The notes beneath the pieces were generated by a model. That model made no database searches, had not been told where the DNA came from, and saw nothing but the letters and a program-made list of their open reading frames with translations. Shown one piece after another: positions 50,843-60,697 of a DNA stretch of 64,000 bases. Numbering within the stretch: the stretch's first letter is position 1; the number at the start of each line of letters is the position of its first letter. Source of the DNA: Pseudogemmobacter humi. Lineage in GTDB: Bacteria > Pseudomonadota > Alphaproteobacteria > Rhodobacterales > Rhodobacteraceae. A program made the position numbers and the translations under genes. The DNA lies in the NCBI RefSeq assembly GCF_900609055.1, contig NZ_UXAW01000052.1:1-64000 (forward strand), given 5' to 3'.

Positions 50843-51418
50843 ATGTTCTATAAAGACGAACGGCTCGCGCTGTTCATCGACGGGTCGAATCTGTATGCCG
50901 CCGCCAAGGCGCTCGGGTTCGACATCGACTACAAACTGCTGCGGATGGAGTTCATGCGGCGGGGCAAGCTTTTGCGCGCCTTCTACTACACGGCCCTGCT
51001 GGAAAACGAGGAATATTCGCCGATCCGGCCGCTGGTCGACTGGCTGCATTACAACGGCTTCACCATGCGCACCAAACCGGCGCGGGAATATACCGACAGC
51101 CAGGGCCGCCGTAAGGTCAAAGGGAATATGGATATCGAGCTTGCGGTCGATGCCATGGAACTGGCCTCGCGGCTGGATCACATCGTCCTGTTCTCGGGCG
51201 ACGGCGATTTCCGGCCGCTGGTGGAAAGCCTGCAGCGTCAGGGAACCCGGGTTTCGGTCGTCTCGACCATCCGCAGCCAGCCGCCGATGATCTCGGACGA
51301 GCTCCGCCGCCAGGCGGATAATTTCATCGAACTGGACGATCTGCGCGACGTGATCGGCCGCCCCCCGCGCGAGCCGCGGCCGGCGGGCGCGGATGAAGTC
51401 AGCGTCGGCGCGCGGTGA
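50843..51418 (+). CDS. NYN domain (LabA/DUF88-type) protein
   Basis: 191 residues. LFIDGSNLYAAAKALGFDID, KVKGNMDIELAVDAMELA and VLFSGDGDFRPLVESLQRQG carry the acidic residues of the PIN-like NYN fold, and a VVSTI strand follows. NYN proteins are predicted or proven RNases; the LabA name comes from a cyanobacterial clock protein. The start has a GAGGGGA ribosome site. Substrate unknown. Confidence 0.9.
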   Translation: MFYKDERLALFIDGSNLYAAAKALGFDIDYKLLRMEFMRRGKLLRAFYYTALLENEEYSPIRPLVDWLHYNGFTMRTKPAREYTDSQGRRKVKGNMDIELAVDAMELASRLDHIVLFSGDGDFRPLVESLQRQGTRVSVVSTIRSQPPMISDELRRQADNFIELDDLRDVIGRPPREPRPAGADEVSVGAR

Positions 51419-51503
51419 GCGCGTCTCTCGCCGGGCGCCCCACGCGCCCGGCCGGGTTTTCCGCGCCGGCTCCGGCGCCGTCCGGGCGGGCTGCCGTCCG
51501 GGC

Positions 51504-51947
51504 ATGACGGGACTTGCAGGTCTTGCGATCGCCGCCTTCCTGGCCGCGACGCCCTTGCCGATGAATTCGGAACTGCCGTTTCTGGCCTTGCAGGGGCTGG
51601 GGCATGATGCCGTGGCGCTGGTCCTGGTGGCTTCGGTGGCGAACACGCTCGGCTCCTGCGTCACCTACTGGTGCGGGATGCAGGGTGAGCGACTGCGCGG
51701 CGGCCGCTGGTTTCCCTTCACCGGCGCCGGGCTTGAACGCGCCCGCGGCTGGTTCTCGCGCTACGGGCGCTGGTCGCTTCTGTTGTCCTGGGCGCCGGGC
51801 GGCGATCTGATCGTCGCGCTGGCGGGGCTGATGCGGCTGCCGTTCGCGACATTCCTCGCGCTGACGGCGCTGGCGAAAACCGGCCGCTACGCCGCGCTGG
51901 CGCTGGCCGCCGCCGGGATCGGCGGCGCGTTTTCCGCCCCCGGCTGA
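51504..51947 (+). CDS. YqaA-type (SNARE-associated/DedA-like) membrane protein
   Basis: 147 residues. [32 protein letters not shown] and [23 protein letters not shown] are the family blocks, with about four hydrophobic segments. These match YqaA-like relatives of DedA, thought to move or translocate lipids. The start at [12 protein letters not shown] is chosen by homology; the frame is open upstream. Confidence 0.8.
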   Translation: MTGLAGLAIAAFLAATPLPMNSELPFLALQGLGHDAVALVLVASVANTLGSCVTYWCGMQGERLRGGRWFPFTGAGLERARGWFSRYGRWSLLLSWAPGGDLIVALAGLMRLPFATFLALTALAKTGRYAALALAAAGIGGAFSAPG

Positions 51948-51994
51948 GTGCCGGGCACTGGACCCCGGCCCGCTTTGCCACTACCTCTGAACCC

Positions 51995-52954
51995 ATGATC
52001 GACAGGCCGCCCCTGAAACTCTACCTCGCAGCCCCGCGCGGCTTTTGCGCCGGGGTGGACCGTGCCATCCGCATCGTCGAGATGGCACTGGAGAAATGGG
52101 GCGCGCCCGTCTATGTCCGCCACGAGATCGTCCACAACCGCTATGTGGTGGACGGGTTGCGCGCCAAGGGCGCCGTCTTCGTCGAGGAACTGTCGGAATG
52201 CCCCGACGACCGGCCGGTGGTGTTCTCGGCCCATGGCGTGCCGAAAGCCGTACCGGCCGAGGCCGCGCGACGCGAGATGATCGCGGTCGATGCCACCTGC
52301 CCGCTGGTCACCAAAGTGCATAACGAGGCCGGGCGCCATCACGCGAACGGCCTGCAACTGATCTTCATCGGCCACGAGGGCCACCCCGAGACGGTGGGCA
52401 CCATGGGCCAGTTGCCGCCGGGCGAGGTGCTGCTGGTCGAGACCCCCGCCGATGTGGCGGGGCTGGTGGTGCGCGACGAGGCGAAGCTGGCCTTCGCCAC
52501 CCAGACCACGCTCTCGGTCGACGACACCGCCGCCATCGTCGAGGCGTTGCGCGCGCGGTTCCCGCTGATCACCGGGCCGGGCCACAAGGATATCTGCTAC
52601 GCCACCACCAACCGCCAGGCCGCGGTCAAGGCCATCGCGCCGAAGATCGACGCGCTGCTGGTAGTCGGGGCGCCGAATTCCTCGAACTCGCGCCGTCTGG
52701 TCGAGGTCGGCGCCGCCGCCGGCTGCGGCTATGCGCAACTGGTGCAGCGCGCCGCCGACATCGACTGGCGGGCGCTGGACGGGATCGGCGCGCTCGGCGT
52801 CACCGCCGGGGCCTCGGCCCCCGAAGTGCTGATCAACGAGGTGATCGACGCGGTGCGCGCGCGGTTCGACGTGGCGGTGGAACTGGTCGAGACCGCCATC
52901 GAGGACATCGAATTCAAGGTGCCCCGCGTCTTGCGCGAAGAGGCCCGGGCGTGA
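51995..52954 (+). CDS. ispH: 4-hydroxy-3-methylbut-2-enyl diphosphate reductase
   Basis: 319 residues. The three iron-sulfur Cys motifs are visible: [12 protein letters not shown] (Cys18), [12 protein letters not shown] and [20 protein letters not shown] and [11 protein letters not shown] bind the diphosphate. It makes IPP and DMAPP in the last step of the non-mevalonate isoprenoid pathway. Its stop overlaps the next start (GTGA). Confidence 0.98.
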   Translation: MIDRPPLKLYLAAPRGFCAGVDRAIRIVEMALEKWGAPVYVRHEIVHNRYVVDGLRAKGAVFVEELSECPDDRPVVFSAHGVPKAVPAEAARREMIAVDATCPLVTKVHNEAGRHHANGLQLIFIGHEGHPETVGTMGQLPPGEVLLVETPADVAGLVVRDEAKLAFATQTTLSVDDTAAIVEALRARFPLITGPGHKDICYATTNRQAAVKAIAPKIDALLVVGAPNSSNSRRLVEVGAAAGCGYAQLVQRAADIDWRALDGIGALGVTAGASAPEVLINEVIDAVRARFDVAVELVETAIEDIEFKVPRVLREEARA

Positions 52955-53415
52955 CGGCGCCCCTGCGGCTTGCCTCGCTGCTTCTCGCGCTGGCCGCTCC
53001 GGCCGCGGCGGAAGAGGCGCCGCTTGCCAGCTACTGGCAGAATTCCGGCAGCCTGCCGCCCGAATACGCCTGGGAAACGACTGCGACGATTTCCGAAACC
53101 GGCAGGCTGGTGCTGCGCCATTGCAAGGGCTATGCGACCGAAGGCCCCGGATGCGAGACGCGCGAGGCTCAGGTTGACCGCCCCGCGCTGGATGCGATCC
53201 TCGATGCCGCCCGGGCGTCGGATCTGCTGTCCAACCCTGCCGCCGAACCGGAAGAGCCGATGGTCGGCGGCCCGGGCCGGGGCGGCGCGGTCTGGCTCGA
53301 CGGCGGCAGGCTGATCCTGCCCGCCCAGGCCGCCGTCTCCGACGAGGCGCGGGTGGCCCATGTCCTCGACACCATCGCCGCCGCGATCCCCGAAACCCTT
53401 CGGCAGAACGACTGA
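52951..53415 (+). CDS. Exported protein of unknown function
   Basis: 154 residues with a GTG start overlapping the ispH stop. Signal peptide [16 protein letters not shown]. The mature chain has two Cys residues ([19 protein letters not shown]) that could form a disulfide, and a late [16 protein letters not shown] recognise no family. Coupling to ispH suggests shared transcription only. Confidence 0.75.
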   Translation: MTAPLRLASLLLALAAPAAAEEAPLASYWQNSGSLPPEYAWETTATISETGRLVLRHCKGYATEGPGCETREAQVDRPALDAILDAARASDLLSNPAAEPEEPMVGGPGRGGAVWLDGGRLILPAQAAVSDEARVAHVLDTIAAAIPETLRQND

Positions 53416-53510
53416 CGAGGCCCGCGGATGCACATTCTCATGCCAGACCCAACCGCTCTCGCCGTCTGCGAGACACCCTCTCCGCGCTCCGGCCACAAAG
53501 CGACTGACGC

Positions 53511-54125
53511 ATGAATGTTCTGACACCCGAGTTCCTGCTGACCGCCTTCGTCGTCTGCGTGACGCCGGGGATCGGCGTGGTCTATACGCTTTCGGTCACT
53601 CTGGGCGGCGGCTTCCGTGCCGGGTTCTGGGCGACCCTGGGCTGCACGCTGGCGACCGTGTTCCATATGGTCGTCGCCATGGCGGGGCTGGCGGCGGTGC
53701 TGCACACCTCGGCGGTGTTGTTCCAGGTGCTGAAATACGCTGGAGTGGCCTATCTTCTCTGGATGGCCTGGGCGGTGCTGAAAGACAGCGGCCAGATGGC
53801 GATCACCGCGGCGGAGGGCGGCTCGCCGGGCCGCCTCGTCTGGCGGGGCGTGGTGCTGAACCTTCTGAACCCCAAGCTGCCCCTGTTCTTCGTGGCCTTC
53901 CTGCCGCAGTTCCTGCCCGCGGGATCGGGCATGGCGGCGCTGGTCACTCTGGGCGCGGGTTTCACCCTGATGACCTTCGCCACCTTCCTGCTTTACGCGG
54001 TGATCGGTGCGACGGGCCGGGCGCGGATCCTGTCCTCGGCCAGGCTGATGGCCTGGATGAAACGCGCCTTCGCCGCCTCTTTCGCCGCGCTCGGCGCGAA
54101 ACTCGCCCTGGAGCGCGCACCATGA
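53511..54125 (+). CDS. LysE/RhtB-type amino-acid exporter
   Basis: 204 residues with six hydrophobic segments. FVVCVTPGIGVVYTLSVTLGGG near the start and VLNLLNPKLPLFFVAFLPQF in the middle are the LysE family signature. It would export amino acids or their derivatives across the inner membrane; the substrate is unknown. Its stop overlaps the next start (ATGA). Confidence 0.9.
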   Translation: MNVLTPEFLLTAFVVCVTPGIGVVYTLSVTLGGGFRAGFWATLGCTLATVFHMVVAMAGLAAVLHTSAVLFQVLKYAGVAYLLWMAWAVLKDSGQMAITAAEGGSPGRLVWRGVVLNLLNPKLPLFFVAFLPQFLPAGSGMAALVTLGAGFTLMTFATFLLYAVIGATGRARILSSARLMAWMKRAFAASFAALGAKLALERAP

Positions 54126-54544
54126 GCCGCAATGCTGCCCTCGCCGCCGCGCTGACCGCGGCCCCGTTCCTGTGGTCGCTGGCGCCGCTGGTCCGGCCTG
54201 ACCTGACGCAACTGACGCCGCCGATGTTCGCGGGGCGGGTGCTCGCCGTCTCCTGGGGCGCGGCGGTGCTGTTCTTCTCGTCGGGCGCGCTGGCGGCGAT
54301 GGCGGTCCAGGCCCGCGCGGGCGCGGCGCTGACGGTGCTTGCCGTGCTGCCCGGGCTGTTCGCCTTCCTCGCCGTGCCGGATGCGTCGGACAATTCCCTG
54401 CTTTTGCTGGCGGCGGCGTTCCTCGGGCTTCTGATGACCGAGTTCAGCCTGACCCGCGCCGGCCTCATCCCGCCCGCCTGGTTCCGGTTCCGCCTTGCGG
54501 TCACGCTGGCGGCCTGCCTCGCCCTTCTGCTGCCGCTGTTCTGA
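54122..54544 (+). CDS. DUF3429-like membrane protein
   Basis: 140 residues with four hydrophobic segments. The order of segments and the late [21 protein letters not shown] resemble DUF3429 proteins, but the usual GxxWG motif is not exact ([17 protein letters not shown]). It overlaps lysE by 4 bp and touches rnhA, so it is in the same operon. Function unknown. Confidence 0.55.
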   Translation: MSRNAALAAALTAAPFLWSLAPLVRPDLTQLTPPMFAGRVLAVSWGAAVLFFSSGALAAMAVQARAGAALTVLAVLPGLFAFLAVPDASDNSLLLLAAAFLGLLMTEFSLTRAGLIPPAWFRFRLAVTLAACLALLLPLF

Positions 54545-55023
54545 TGCCCGAGCTTTTCGCCTATACCGACGGAGCCTGCTCGGGCAATCCCGGCCCCGGG
54601 GGCTGGGGCGCCCTGCTGATCGCGCGCGACAATGGCGCGGTGCTGAGAGAGCGCGAGCTCTCGGGCGGCGAGGCCGACACCACCAACAACCGGATGGAGC
54701 TGATGGCCGCGATCAGCGCGCTGGAAAGCCTGACGCGGGCAAGCGCGATCACCGTGGTCACCGACAGCGCCTATGTGAAGAACGGCGTGACCGCCTGGAT
54801 CCACGGCTGGAAGCGGAACGGCTGGAAAACCGCCGACAAAAAGCCGGTGAAGAACGCCGATCTCTGGCAGCGGCTGGACGCGGCCCAGGCCCGCCACAAG
54901 GTCACCTGGCAATGGATCAAAGGCCATGCCGGGCATGAAGAGAACGAGCGCGCCGACGCTTTGGCGCGCGGCGGCATGGCGCCTTACAAAAAGGCCATGA
55001 AAGCGTCACCGGAAAAGGCTTGA
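54544..55023 (+). CDS. rnhA: Ribonuclease HI
   Basis: 159 residues. The four catalytic acids are seen in [35 protein letters not shown] and [28 protein letters not shown] is the basic handle. It removes RNA from RNA-DNA hybrids. Its start overlaps the stop of the gene before (TGATG). Confidence 0.98.
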   Translation: MPELFAYTDGACSGNPGPGGWGALLIARDNGAVLRERELSGGEADTTNNRMELMAAISALESLTRASAITVVTDSAYVKNGVTAWIHGWKRNGWKTADKKPVKNADLWQRLDAAQARHKVTWQWIKGHAGHEENERADALARGGMAPYKKAMKASPEKA

Positions 55024-55055
55024 ACGCGGGCAGGGCTTCGCCCACCATTCAAACC

Positions 55056-55556
55056 ATGCCGCGCAGAAAGATCCTCTCCGACGCCGAAGTGCTGCTGGAA
55101 GCCCGCCGCCTGTTCGCGGCCGGGGGCGACAAGGCGCTCAGCTTCGGCACGCTGGCACGGGCGACCGGGCTTGCCGCCTCGACGCTCGCGCAAAGGTTCC
55201 AGAGCGTCGGGGGCTTGCAGGGCGCCGCCGCCTGCGCCGGCTGGCAGGAGCTGATCGCCGCGCTGGACGGCGCCGCGCGCGACAGCGCCGGCAAGGGGCC
55301 GCAGAGCTATCTCAAGGCGCTGGAACCCGGGGCGGCGATGGCGCCGATGCTGCTCGCGCTCGGCCAGCGCGACGCGCGCGCGGGCGAACTTGCGCAGGAG
55401 TGGCGCGGCCAGGTCGAGACGGCACTGGCTTTGCGCATCGGCCAGGGTGAGAAGGCGCGGCTCTCGGCGCAGATCCTGTTCGCGGCCTGGCAGGGGCGGC
55501 TTCTGTGGGGGATCGAGGGGATCCGGCTCAAGGATCTGGCGAAGCGGCTTACCTGA
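55056..55556 (+). CDS. TetR-type transcriptional regulator
   Basis: 166 residues from MPRRKILSDAEV. The N-terminal helix-turn-helix reads EARRLFAAGGDKALSFGTLARATGLAASTLAQRFQ, a TetR pattern though with a short recognition region. The C-terminal part is helical, for ligand binding and dimers. No target is evident. A TTG at 55020 overlapping the rnhA stop is a less likely start. Confidence 0.75.
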   Translation: MPRRKILSDAEVLLEARRLFAAGGDKALSFGTLARATGLAASTLAQRFQSVGGLQGAAACAGWQELIAALDGAARDSAGKGPQSYLKALEPGAAMAPMLLALGQRDARAGELAQEWRGQVETALALRIGQGEKARLSAQILFAAWQGRLLWGIEGIRLKDLAKRLT

Positions 55557-55782
55557 TATAGGTCCGCCACAGCCAGATCAGCGCCAGCGCGCCAAGGAAG
55601 GCGCCGACGAACCCCGCCGCCGCGCCCAGCGACCAGACCAGCAGCCGCAGAAGCCCGCCGCCGATCAGCGCGCCGAACACGCCGATGGCGATGGTCGTCG
55701 GCACATCGGTGTTCAGTTTCATCACCCGCGTCGCCAGAAACCCCGCCGCCGCGCCGATGATCATCAGTGTGAGGAATGGCAT
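55549..55782 (-). CDS. GlsB/YeaQ/YmgE-type stress membrane protein
   Basis: 77 residues and three hydrophobic segments. GAAAGFLATRVMK and TIAIGVFGALIGGGLL match the transglycosylase-associated GlsB family, small inner-membrane proteins linked to stress. It ends 8 bp inside the convergent TetR gene. Confidence 0.85.
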   Translation of the reverse strand: MPFLTLMIIGAAAGFLATRVMKLNTDVPTTIAIGVFGALIGGGLLRLLVWSLGAAAGFVGAFLGALALIWLWRTYIR

Positions 55783-56116
55783 CCCGTTCTCCCCGCCGTC
55801 CTGCCCCCTATATGGGGCCGCGCGCAGCATCGCAAAGCCCGCGCGGCGCGGACCCGGGGAATCCTCCGGCGCGGATATATCGGCAGGATGAAAGCGCGGG
55901 ACTGAAGAGATCCGCGCCTTGCGGCGCGAATGGCCTCCGGCGGGGGTATTTGCGCCAGGGTGAAAGCATAATCCCGCACGCATTGACCGCCGCCCATCGG
56001 TCCCGGCTCCGGTCCCTGCATCCGCCGCAGCCGCAAGCCCACGGATTCGCCGCTCCCGCCCTGGCCCAAATACTCCCCCCGCAGGTGATCGGCAGCCATC
56101 TCCGCAGCGCCCATGT
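55783..56116. other. Gene-free region with repeat copies
   Basis: No gene can be supported. It contains a plus-strand short repeat (55931-55966) and a decayed minus-strand one (about 56059-56086, CCTGGCCCAAATACTCCCCC). Confidence 0.7.
55931..55966 (+). repeat. Short dispersed repeat
   Basis: GGCCTCCGGCGGGGGTATTT then GCGCCAGGGTGAAAG, the same layout as the copy at 60641-60676. Confidence 0.85.
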
Positions 56117-56179
56117 CTTTCATCCTGACCCAAATACCCCGGGGTGAGCGGCCGCAGGCCGCGAGGGGCGGCGCCCCTC
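56117..56179 (-). repeat. Two-hairpin dispersed repeat, copy 3
   Basis: On the minus strand, hairpin 1 GAGGGGC/GCCCCTC begins right at the fmt stop codon. Hairpin 2 GCGGCC/GGCCGC follows, then TCACCCCGGGGTATTT, then GTCAGGATGAAAG. It would form the 3' end of the fmt mRNA. Confidence 0.9.
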
Positions 56180-57071
56180 AGAGCCGGTCGGGCAGCGCGA
56201 GCCCTTTCAGCACTTCGGCGGCGGGCATCGGCCTGCGGCCCTCGCGCTGCGCTTCCAGCACCTCTGCCGCACCCTCGCCGCAGGCGATGGTGAAGCCCGC
56301 CAGCACCTCGCCGGGCCTCCCCCCACCTGGGGCGAGACGCGAGCGCAGCAGTTTCACCCGCTCGGCCCCGATCTGCGTCCAGGCGCCGGGGAAGGGCGAG
56401 AGGCCACGGATGCGGCGGTCCACTTCCGGCGCCGGCAGGGTCCAGTCGATCCGCGCCTCGGTCTTGTCGATCTTCGCCGCATAGGTCACGCTCTCTGCGG
56501 GCTGCGGCACGGGCACCAGATCGGGCAGGTGCGCCAGCGCGCGCAGGATCAGATCCGCCCCCATCTGCGACAGCCGGTCGTGCAGATCGGCGGCGGTCTC
56601 CTGCGGCGCGATCGGGGTTGCCGCGCGCAGCAGCACCGGGCCGGTGTCGAGCCCCGCCTCCATCCGCATGATGCAGACGCCGGTCTCCTGATCCCCGGCC
56701 ATGATCGCGCGCTGGATCGGCGCAGCCCCCCGCCAGCGCGGCAGAAGCGAGGCGTGGATGTTCAGGCAGCCCGCGCGCGGCAGGTCCAGCACCGCCTGCG
56801 GCAGGATCAGCCCATAGGCCACCACCACCGCAACCTCGGCCTGCGCCGCCGCGACCTCTGCCTGCGCCGCCGGATCGCGCAGGCTTTCCGGGGTGTGGAC
56901 CCTCAGTCCCAGCTCTTCCGCCCGGGCATGGACCGGCGTTTTGCGCGGCGCCTTGCCCCGGCCCGCCGGGCGCGGCGGCTGCGACCAGACACCGACGATC
57001 TCATGACCGCCATGCAGCGCGTCCAGCACCGGAACCGAGAATTCCGGCGTCCCCATGAAGATCACCCTCAT
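56178..57071 (-). CDS. fmt: Methionyl-tRNA formyltransferase
   Basis: 297 residues. [19 protein letters not shown] at the start, [20 protein letters not shown] with the catalytic region, [20 protein letters not shown] and the C-terminal oligonucleotide-binding part. It formylates initiator Met-tRNA. A 21-bp in-frame duplication gives [14 protein letters not shown] at about residues 77-90. Its start overlaps the deformylase-like gene by 4 bp. Confidence 0.97.
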   Translation of the reverse strand: MRVIFMGTPEFSVPVLDALHGGHEIVGVWSQPPRPAGRGKAPRKTPVHARAEELGLRVHTPESLRDPAAQAEVAAAQAEVAVVVAYGLILPQAVLDLPRAGCLNIHASLLPRWRGAAPIQRAIMAGDQETGVCIMRMEAGLDTGPVLLRAATPIAPQETAADLHDRLSQMGADLILRALAHLPDLVPVPQPAESVTYAAKIDKTEARIDWTLPAPEVDRRIRGLSPFPGAWTQIGAERVKLLRSRLAPGGGRPGEVLAGFTIACGEGAAEVLEAQREGRRPMPAAEVLKGLALPDRL

Positions 57072-57571
57072 CCGCGCCTCCGGTATTTTTCCGCCTTGGC
57101 CAGCAGCATCTTCCGCTTCAACGGCGAGAGATGGTCGAAATACATCTTGCCCGCCAGATGGTCGATCTGATGCTGCACGCTGGTGGCCCAGAGGCCGACG
57201 AAATCGCGCTCCTCCGTCTCTCCGGCCGCGTTCAGAAACCGCACCGTCACCGCGCGCGGCCGGGCGATCTTCGCCGAGACGCCGGGCAGGTTGGGCGAGG
57301 CCTCCTCGTGCTCGCGCGGCTGGATGCTGGCGTGCAGCACCTCGGGATTGGCCATCAGCACCGCCTGGCCGCGGCTTTCCGAACAATCCACCACGGCAAG
57401 GCGCAGGGCCACGCCGATCTGGACGGCGGCGAGGCCGTAGCCCGGCATCGCCTCCATCGTATCGACCATATCCTGCCAGATGCTGCGGATCGCGTCGGTG
57501 ATCTCTGCCACGTCGCGGGCGGGGGTCTTCAGCACCGGATGCGGCCAGGGGATGCAGGGACGCGGGCTCAT
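57068..57571 (-). CDS. Peptide-deformylase-like protein, active site lost
   Basis: 167 residues with the deformylase fold. Motif 1 [10 protein letters not shown] is intact. Motif 2, normally EGCLS with the metal-ligand Cys, reads EASPNLPGV and has no Cys. Motif 3, normally HExDH with the catalytic Glu, reads HQIDHL. Both His remain but Cys and Glu are lost, so deformylase activity is unlikely. It overlaps the genes on both sides by 4 bp, so it is kept in the operon. It may act by binding rather than catalysis. Confidence 0.88.
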   Translation of the reverse strand: MSPRPCIPWPHPVLKTPARDVAEITDAIRSIWQDMVDTMEAMPGYGLAAVQIGVALRLAVVDCSESRGQAVLMANPEVLHASIQPREHEEASPNLPGVSAKIARPRAVTVRFLNAAGETEERDFVGLWATSVQHQIDHLAGKMYFDHLSPLKRKMLLAKAEKYRRRG

Positions 57572-58056
57572 GCGGCAATCTCCTGTTCCGCCAGTGCCCG
57601 GTCGGCGGGTGCCAGCCGGTCGAGCGTCAGGATCCCGTCGAGGTGATCCATCTCATGCTGGGCGCAGATCGCCGCGATGCCGGTCAGTTCCGCCTGATAC
57701 GCGCGGCCCTCCGGGTCGCTCCAGCCAAGGCGGATGGCGGTGGCGCGGCCGACCATCGTCACCGGGCCGGGGATCGAGAGGCAGCTTTCCGGCCCGCGCC
57801 GCTGCTCTCCCGAACTCCAGAGGATTTCCGGGTTGACGAAGACCTGCGGAGCGCGCGCGCCCTCTTTCCAGGTCAGATCCATCACGAAGAGCCGCACCAG
57901 CCGCCCGACCTGCGGCGCGGCGAGGCCACGGCCGCGGGCCTCATACATGGTTTCCAGCATATCCGCGGCGAGGCGCGCGGTTTCCTCGCCGGAGGGCGCG
58001 GGCTCGCAGGGCTGCGACAGACGCGGGGCGGGCCAGAGCAGAAGGGGCAGGATCAT
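57568..58056 (-). CDS. def: Peptide deformylase (second copy)
   Basis: 162 residues. Motifs are [18 protein letters not shown] (Ser in place of the usual Gly, metal-ligand Cys present) and QHEMDHLDG. All metal ligands and the catalytic Glu are present, so it should be active. It starts 225 bp after the first deformylase ends. It is coupled to the inactive-looking paralogue and fmt. Confidence 0.9.
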   Translation of the reverse strand: MILPLLLWPAPRLSQPCEPAPSGEETARLAADMLETMYEARGRGLAAPQVGRLVRLFVMDLTWKEGARAPQVFVNPEILWSSGEQRRGPESCLSIPGPVTMVGRATAIRLGWSDPEGRAYQAELTGIAAICAQHEMDHLDGILTLDRLAPADRALAEQEIAA

Positions 58057-58281
58057 CGGGGCCTCCGGGATGTCACGCCGCGCTTAAAGCCATTCGCGGG
58101 GAAAGTCACGCGAGAGGGCTTGCGCAAATGTCTGGCTGCGGGTTTAGTCCCCTTCCCCGCCAGCCGCGCGCCGGGGCAGCGGCCCCGGGGTTTTGCTCCC
58201 CTCCGGCGTCAGCCCTGCCCCACCGTCCGCCAGCCCGGAAACGCAGCCAGGCCACGGACATGACGGAACCACCCCCCGCGC

Positions 58282-58797
58282 TCAGACCGTCCGCGCGCGT
58301 TCGCGTTTCAGCTTTTCCATCTTGCGGGTGATCATCTGGCGCTTGAGCGGGCCGAGATAGTCGATGAACAGCTTGCCATCGAGATGGTCGATCTCATGCT
58401 GGACGCAGGTGGCCCAGAGCCCCTCGAAGCTGCGCTCTTCTTCCGCGCCGTCCAGCCCGGTCCAGCGCACGATGACGCTGGCGGGCCGTTTCACCTCGGC
58501 ATACTGATCGGGGATCGAGAGGCAGCCTTCCTCGTAGCTGCTCAGATCCTCGGACGACCAGGTCACCTGCGGATTGATCAGCACCAGGGGCTCGGGCGTG
58601 CCCTCCTTGACGCAATCCATCACCAGAAGGCGCTTCATCACCCCCACCTGCGGCGCAGCGAGACCGACGCCGGGCGCGTCATACATCGTCTCCAGCATGT
58701 CGTCGGCCAGCATGCGGATCTCATCCGTGATCCCGGTGACGGGATCGCAGAGCTTCTTCAGACGGGGATCGGGATGGATCAGGATGGGGCGCAGCAT
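58282..58797 (-). CDS. def: Peptide deformylase
   Basis: 171 residues. [21 protein letters not shown] and QHEIDHLDG are canonical. It removes the formyl group from new proteins. It is the most canonical of the three deformylase-family proteins here and probably the housekeeping one. It is divergent from the PatB/MalY gene. Confidence 0.97.
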   Translation of the reverse strand: MLRPILIHPDPRLKKLCDPVTGITDEIRMLADDMLETMYDAPGVGLAAPQVGVMKRLLVMDCVKEGTPEPLVLINPQVTWSSEDLSSYEEGCLSIPDQYAEVKRPASVIVRWTGLDGAEEERSFEGLWATCVQHEIDHLDGKLFIDYLGPLKRQMITRKMEKLKRERARTV

Positions 58798-58913
58798 GGA
58801 AGGGATTTAGGCCATGCCCCCCGCATCGCGCAAGGGGGCGCCGCGGGTTGCGGTTGAACCCCCGGGCATCAGCCTGTAGCCCTGTGGTCGCAGACGCAGC
58901 GAGGCAGCCCCCG

Positions 58914-60086
58914 ATGGATTTCGACACTCCGGTCAACCGCTTCGGCACCCATTCGGTGAAATGGGACATGATGGAGGCGCTTTACGGCATCCCGCACGAC
59001 CGGGGCCTCGCGATGTGGGTGGCGGATATGGAGTTCCGCCCGCCCGCCGTGGTGCAGCGCGCCTTGCAGGACATGCTCGGCCACGGCGTCTACGGCTATT
59101 TCGGCGACGAGCGCGATTATCTGGGCGCGATCAAATGGTGGATGCAGACGCGCCACGGCTGGGAGATCGACACTTCGCATGTCTTCACCACCCATGGGCT
59201 GGTGAATGCGGTCGGCCTGTGCCTCGACGCCTTCACAGCGCCCGGCGACGGGGTGGTGCTGATGACGCCGGTTTACCACGCCTTCGCCCGGGTGATCCGC
59301 GCGGCGGGGCGCGACCTGGTGGAATGCCCGCTGAAAAACGTGGCGGGCCGCTACGAGATGGACTTTGAGGCCTGGGACGCGCAGATGACCGGGCGCGAGA
59401 AAATGCTGATCCTGTGCTCGCCGCACAATCCCGGCGGCCGGGTCTGGAGCGAGGCAGACCTGCGCGCCACCGCGGATTTCGCGCGCCGCCACGGGCTGAT
59501 CCTCGTCTCGGACGAAATCCACAGCGATCTGACCTATCCCGGCCACAAGCATCACGTCATGGCGAAGGTCGCGCCGGAAATCCGGGACCGGCTGGTGATG
59601 CTGACCGCGGCAACGAAGACCTTCAACATCGCCGGCGCCCATACCGGCAATGTGATCATCGCCGACGAGGCGCTTCGCCGGAGCTTCGTCGCGCGCCTCG
59701 CTGCGCTCGGAATCTCGCCCAACAGCTTCGGACTGCATATGGTGACCGCCGCCTGCTCGCCCGAGGGCGCCGAATGGGTGGATGCGCTGATGGCCTACCT
59801 CGACGAGAACCGGCGGCTCTTCGACACAGCGATGAACGCGATCCCGGGGGTGAGGTCGATGAAGCTGGAGGCGACCTATCTGTCCTGGCTGGATTTCACC
59901 GGCACCGGCATGGGCCGGGACGAGATCCTGAAACGGGTCGAGAAACAGGCCGCCATCGCCACCAACCACGGCGAGAGCTTCGGCAAGGGCGGCGAGGGCT
60001 TCCTGCGGGTCAATATCGCCGCGCCGCGCGCCCAGGTGCTGGACGCGATTTCCCGGCTGCAAACCGCCTTCGCCGATCTGCAATGA
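58914..60086 (+). CDS. PatB/MalY-type C-S lyase (aminotransferase fold)
   Basis: 390 residues from MDFDTPVNRFGTHSVKWD. AMWVADMEFRPPAVV, GVYGYFGDERDYL, LILCSPHNPGGRVW, LVSDEIHSDLTYPGH and TAATKTFNIAGAHTGN (PLP Lys) match the cystathionine beta-lyase PatB/MalY group. It would cleave C-S bonds in cystathionine or related amino acids. Its stop overlaps the next start (ATGA). Confidence 0.9.
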   Translation: MDFDTPVNRFGTHSVKWDMMEALYGIPHDRGLAMWVADMEFRPPAVVQRALQDMLGHGVYGYFGDERDYLGAIKWWMQTRHGWEIDTSHVFTTHGLVNAVGLCLDAFTAPGDGVVLMTPVYHAFARVIRAAGRDLVECPLKNVAGRYEMDFEAWDAQMTGREKMLILCSPHNPGGRVWSEADLRATADFARRHGLILVSDEIHSDLTYPGHKHHVMAKVAPEIRDRLVMLTAATKTFNIAGAHTGNVIIADEALRRSFVARLAALGISPNSFGLHMVTAACSPEGAEWVDALMAYLDENRRLFDTAMNAIPGVRSMKLEATYLSWLDFTGTGMGRDEILKRVEKQAAIATNHGESFGKGGEGFLRVNIAAPRAQVLDAISRLQTAFADLQ

Positions 60087-60616
60087 AACGGCTCGGGCGG
60101 CTGTTCGCGGCGCTGATGCTGCTGGCGCTGATCGCCGCCACGCTTCTCCTCTGGCCGCGCCTGACGCCAGCGCCGCCCGGACTGCCGCCGCTGACCGGCA
60201 CGGTCGACCGGATCGTGATCGAGAAATCCGCCCGCCGCATGGCGCTGATCCGCGACGGCGAGGAACTGCGCGTCTACCCTATCGCGCTCGGGTTCAGCCC
60301 CGAGGGCGACAAGGAACGCGAGGGCGACGGCCGCACCCCGGAAGGCGAATACCGCATCGACCGCCGCAATGAGCACTCGGCCTATCACCTGTCGCTGGGC
60401 CTCGATTATCCGCAGCCCGAAGACCGCGCCCGGGCGCAGGCGGGCGGCTATTCCCCCGGCGGCGACATCATGATCCACGGCCAGCCGAACAGCCTGCCCG
60501 AAAACCTGATGGTGAAAGGCGACTGGACGCTCGGCTGTATCGCGCTCAGCAATGCCGGGATGCGCGAGATCTGGGCGGTGGCGCCCATCGGCACCGTGGT
60601 GGAAATCCGCCCCTGA
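60083..60616 (+). CDS. L,D-transpeptidase (YkuD domain)
   Basis: 177 residues. An N-terminal membrane anchor or signal (LFAALMLLALIAATLLLW) precedes the YkuD domain, with IMIHGQPNS and GDWTLGCIALSN holding the catalytic His and Cys. It would cross-link peptidoglycan through 3-3 bonds or attach proteins to it in the periplasm. The TPEGEYRID stretch is also typical. Confidence 0.92.
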   Translation: MKRLGRLFAALMLLALIAATLLLWPRLTPAPPGLPPLTGTVDRIVIEKSARRMALIRDGEELRVYPIALGFSPEGDKEREGDGRTPEGEYRIDRRNEHSAYHLSLGLDYPQPEDRARAQAGGYSPGGDIMIHGQPNSLPENLMVKGDWTLGCIALSNAGMREIWAVAPIGTVVEIRP

Positions 60617-60640
60617 CCCCACCGCCCCGGACTGGCCGGA

Positions 60641-60676
60641 GACGCCTCCGGCGGGGGTATTTGGATCAGGGTGAAA
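60641..60676 (+). repeat. Short dispersed repeat
   Basis: GACGCCTCCGGCGGGGGTAT then TTGGATCAGGGTGAAA. It faces copy 4 of the long repeat (60698) across a 21-bp gap. Confidence 0.9.
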
Positions 60677-60697
60677 TCCAGAGCGCCGCTTTGCCCC

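Noticed and set aside
58170..58200. G/C hairpin (GGGGC...GCCCC) with GGGGTTTT after it, between two deformylase genes
   Set aside because: The T-run lies on the plus strand, but both flanking genes are on the minus strand, so it does not make sense as their terminator.
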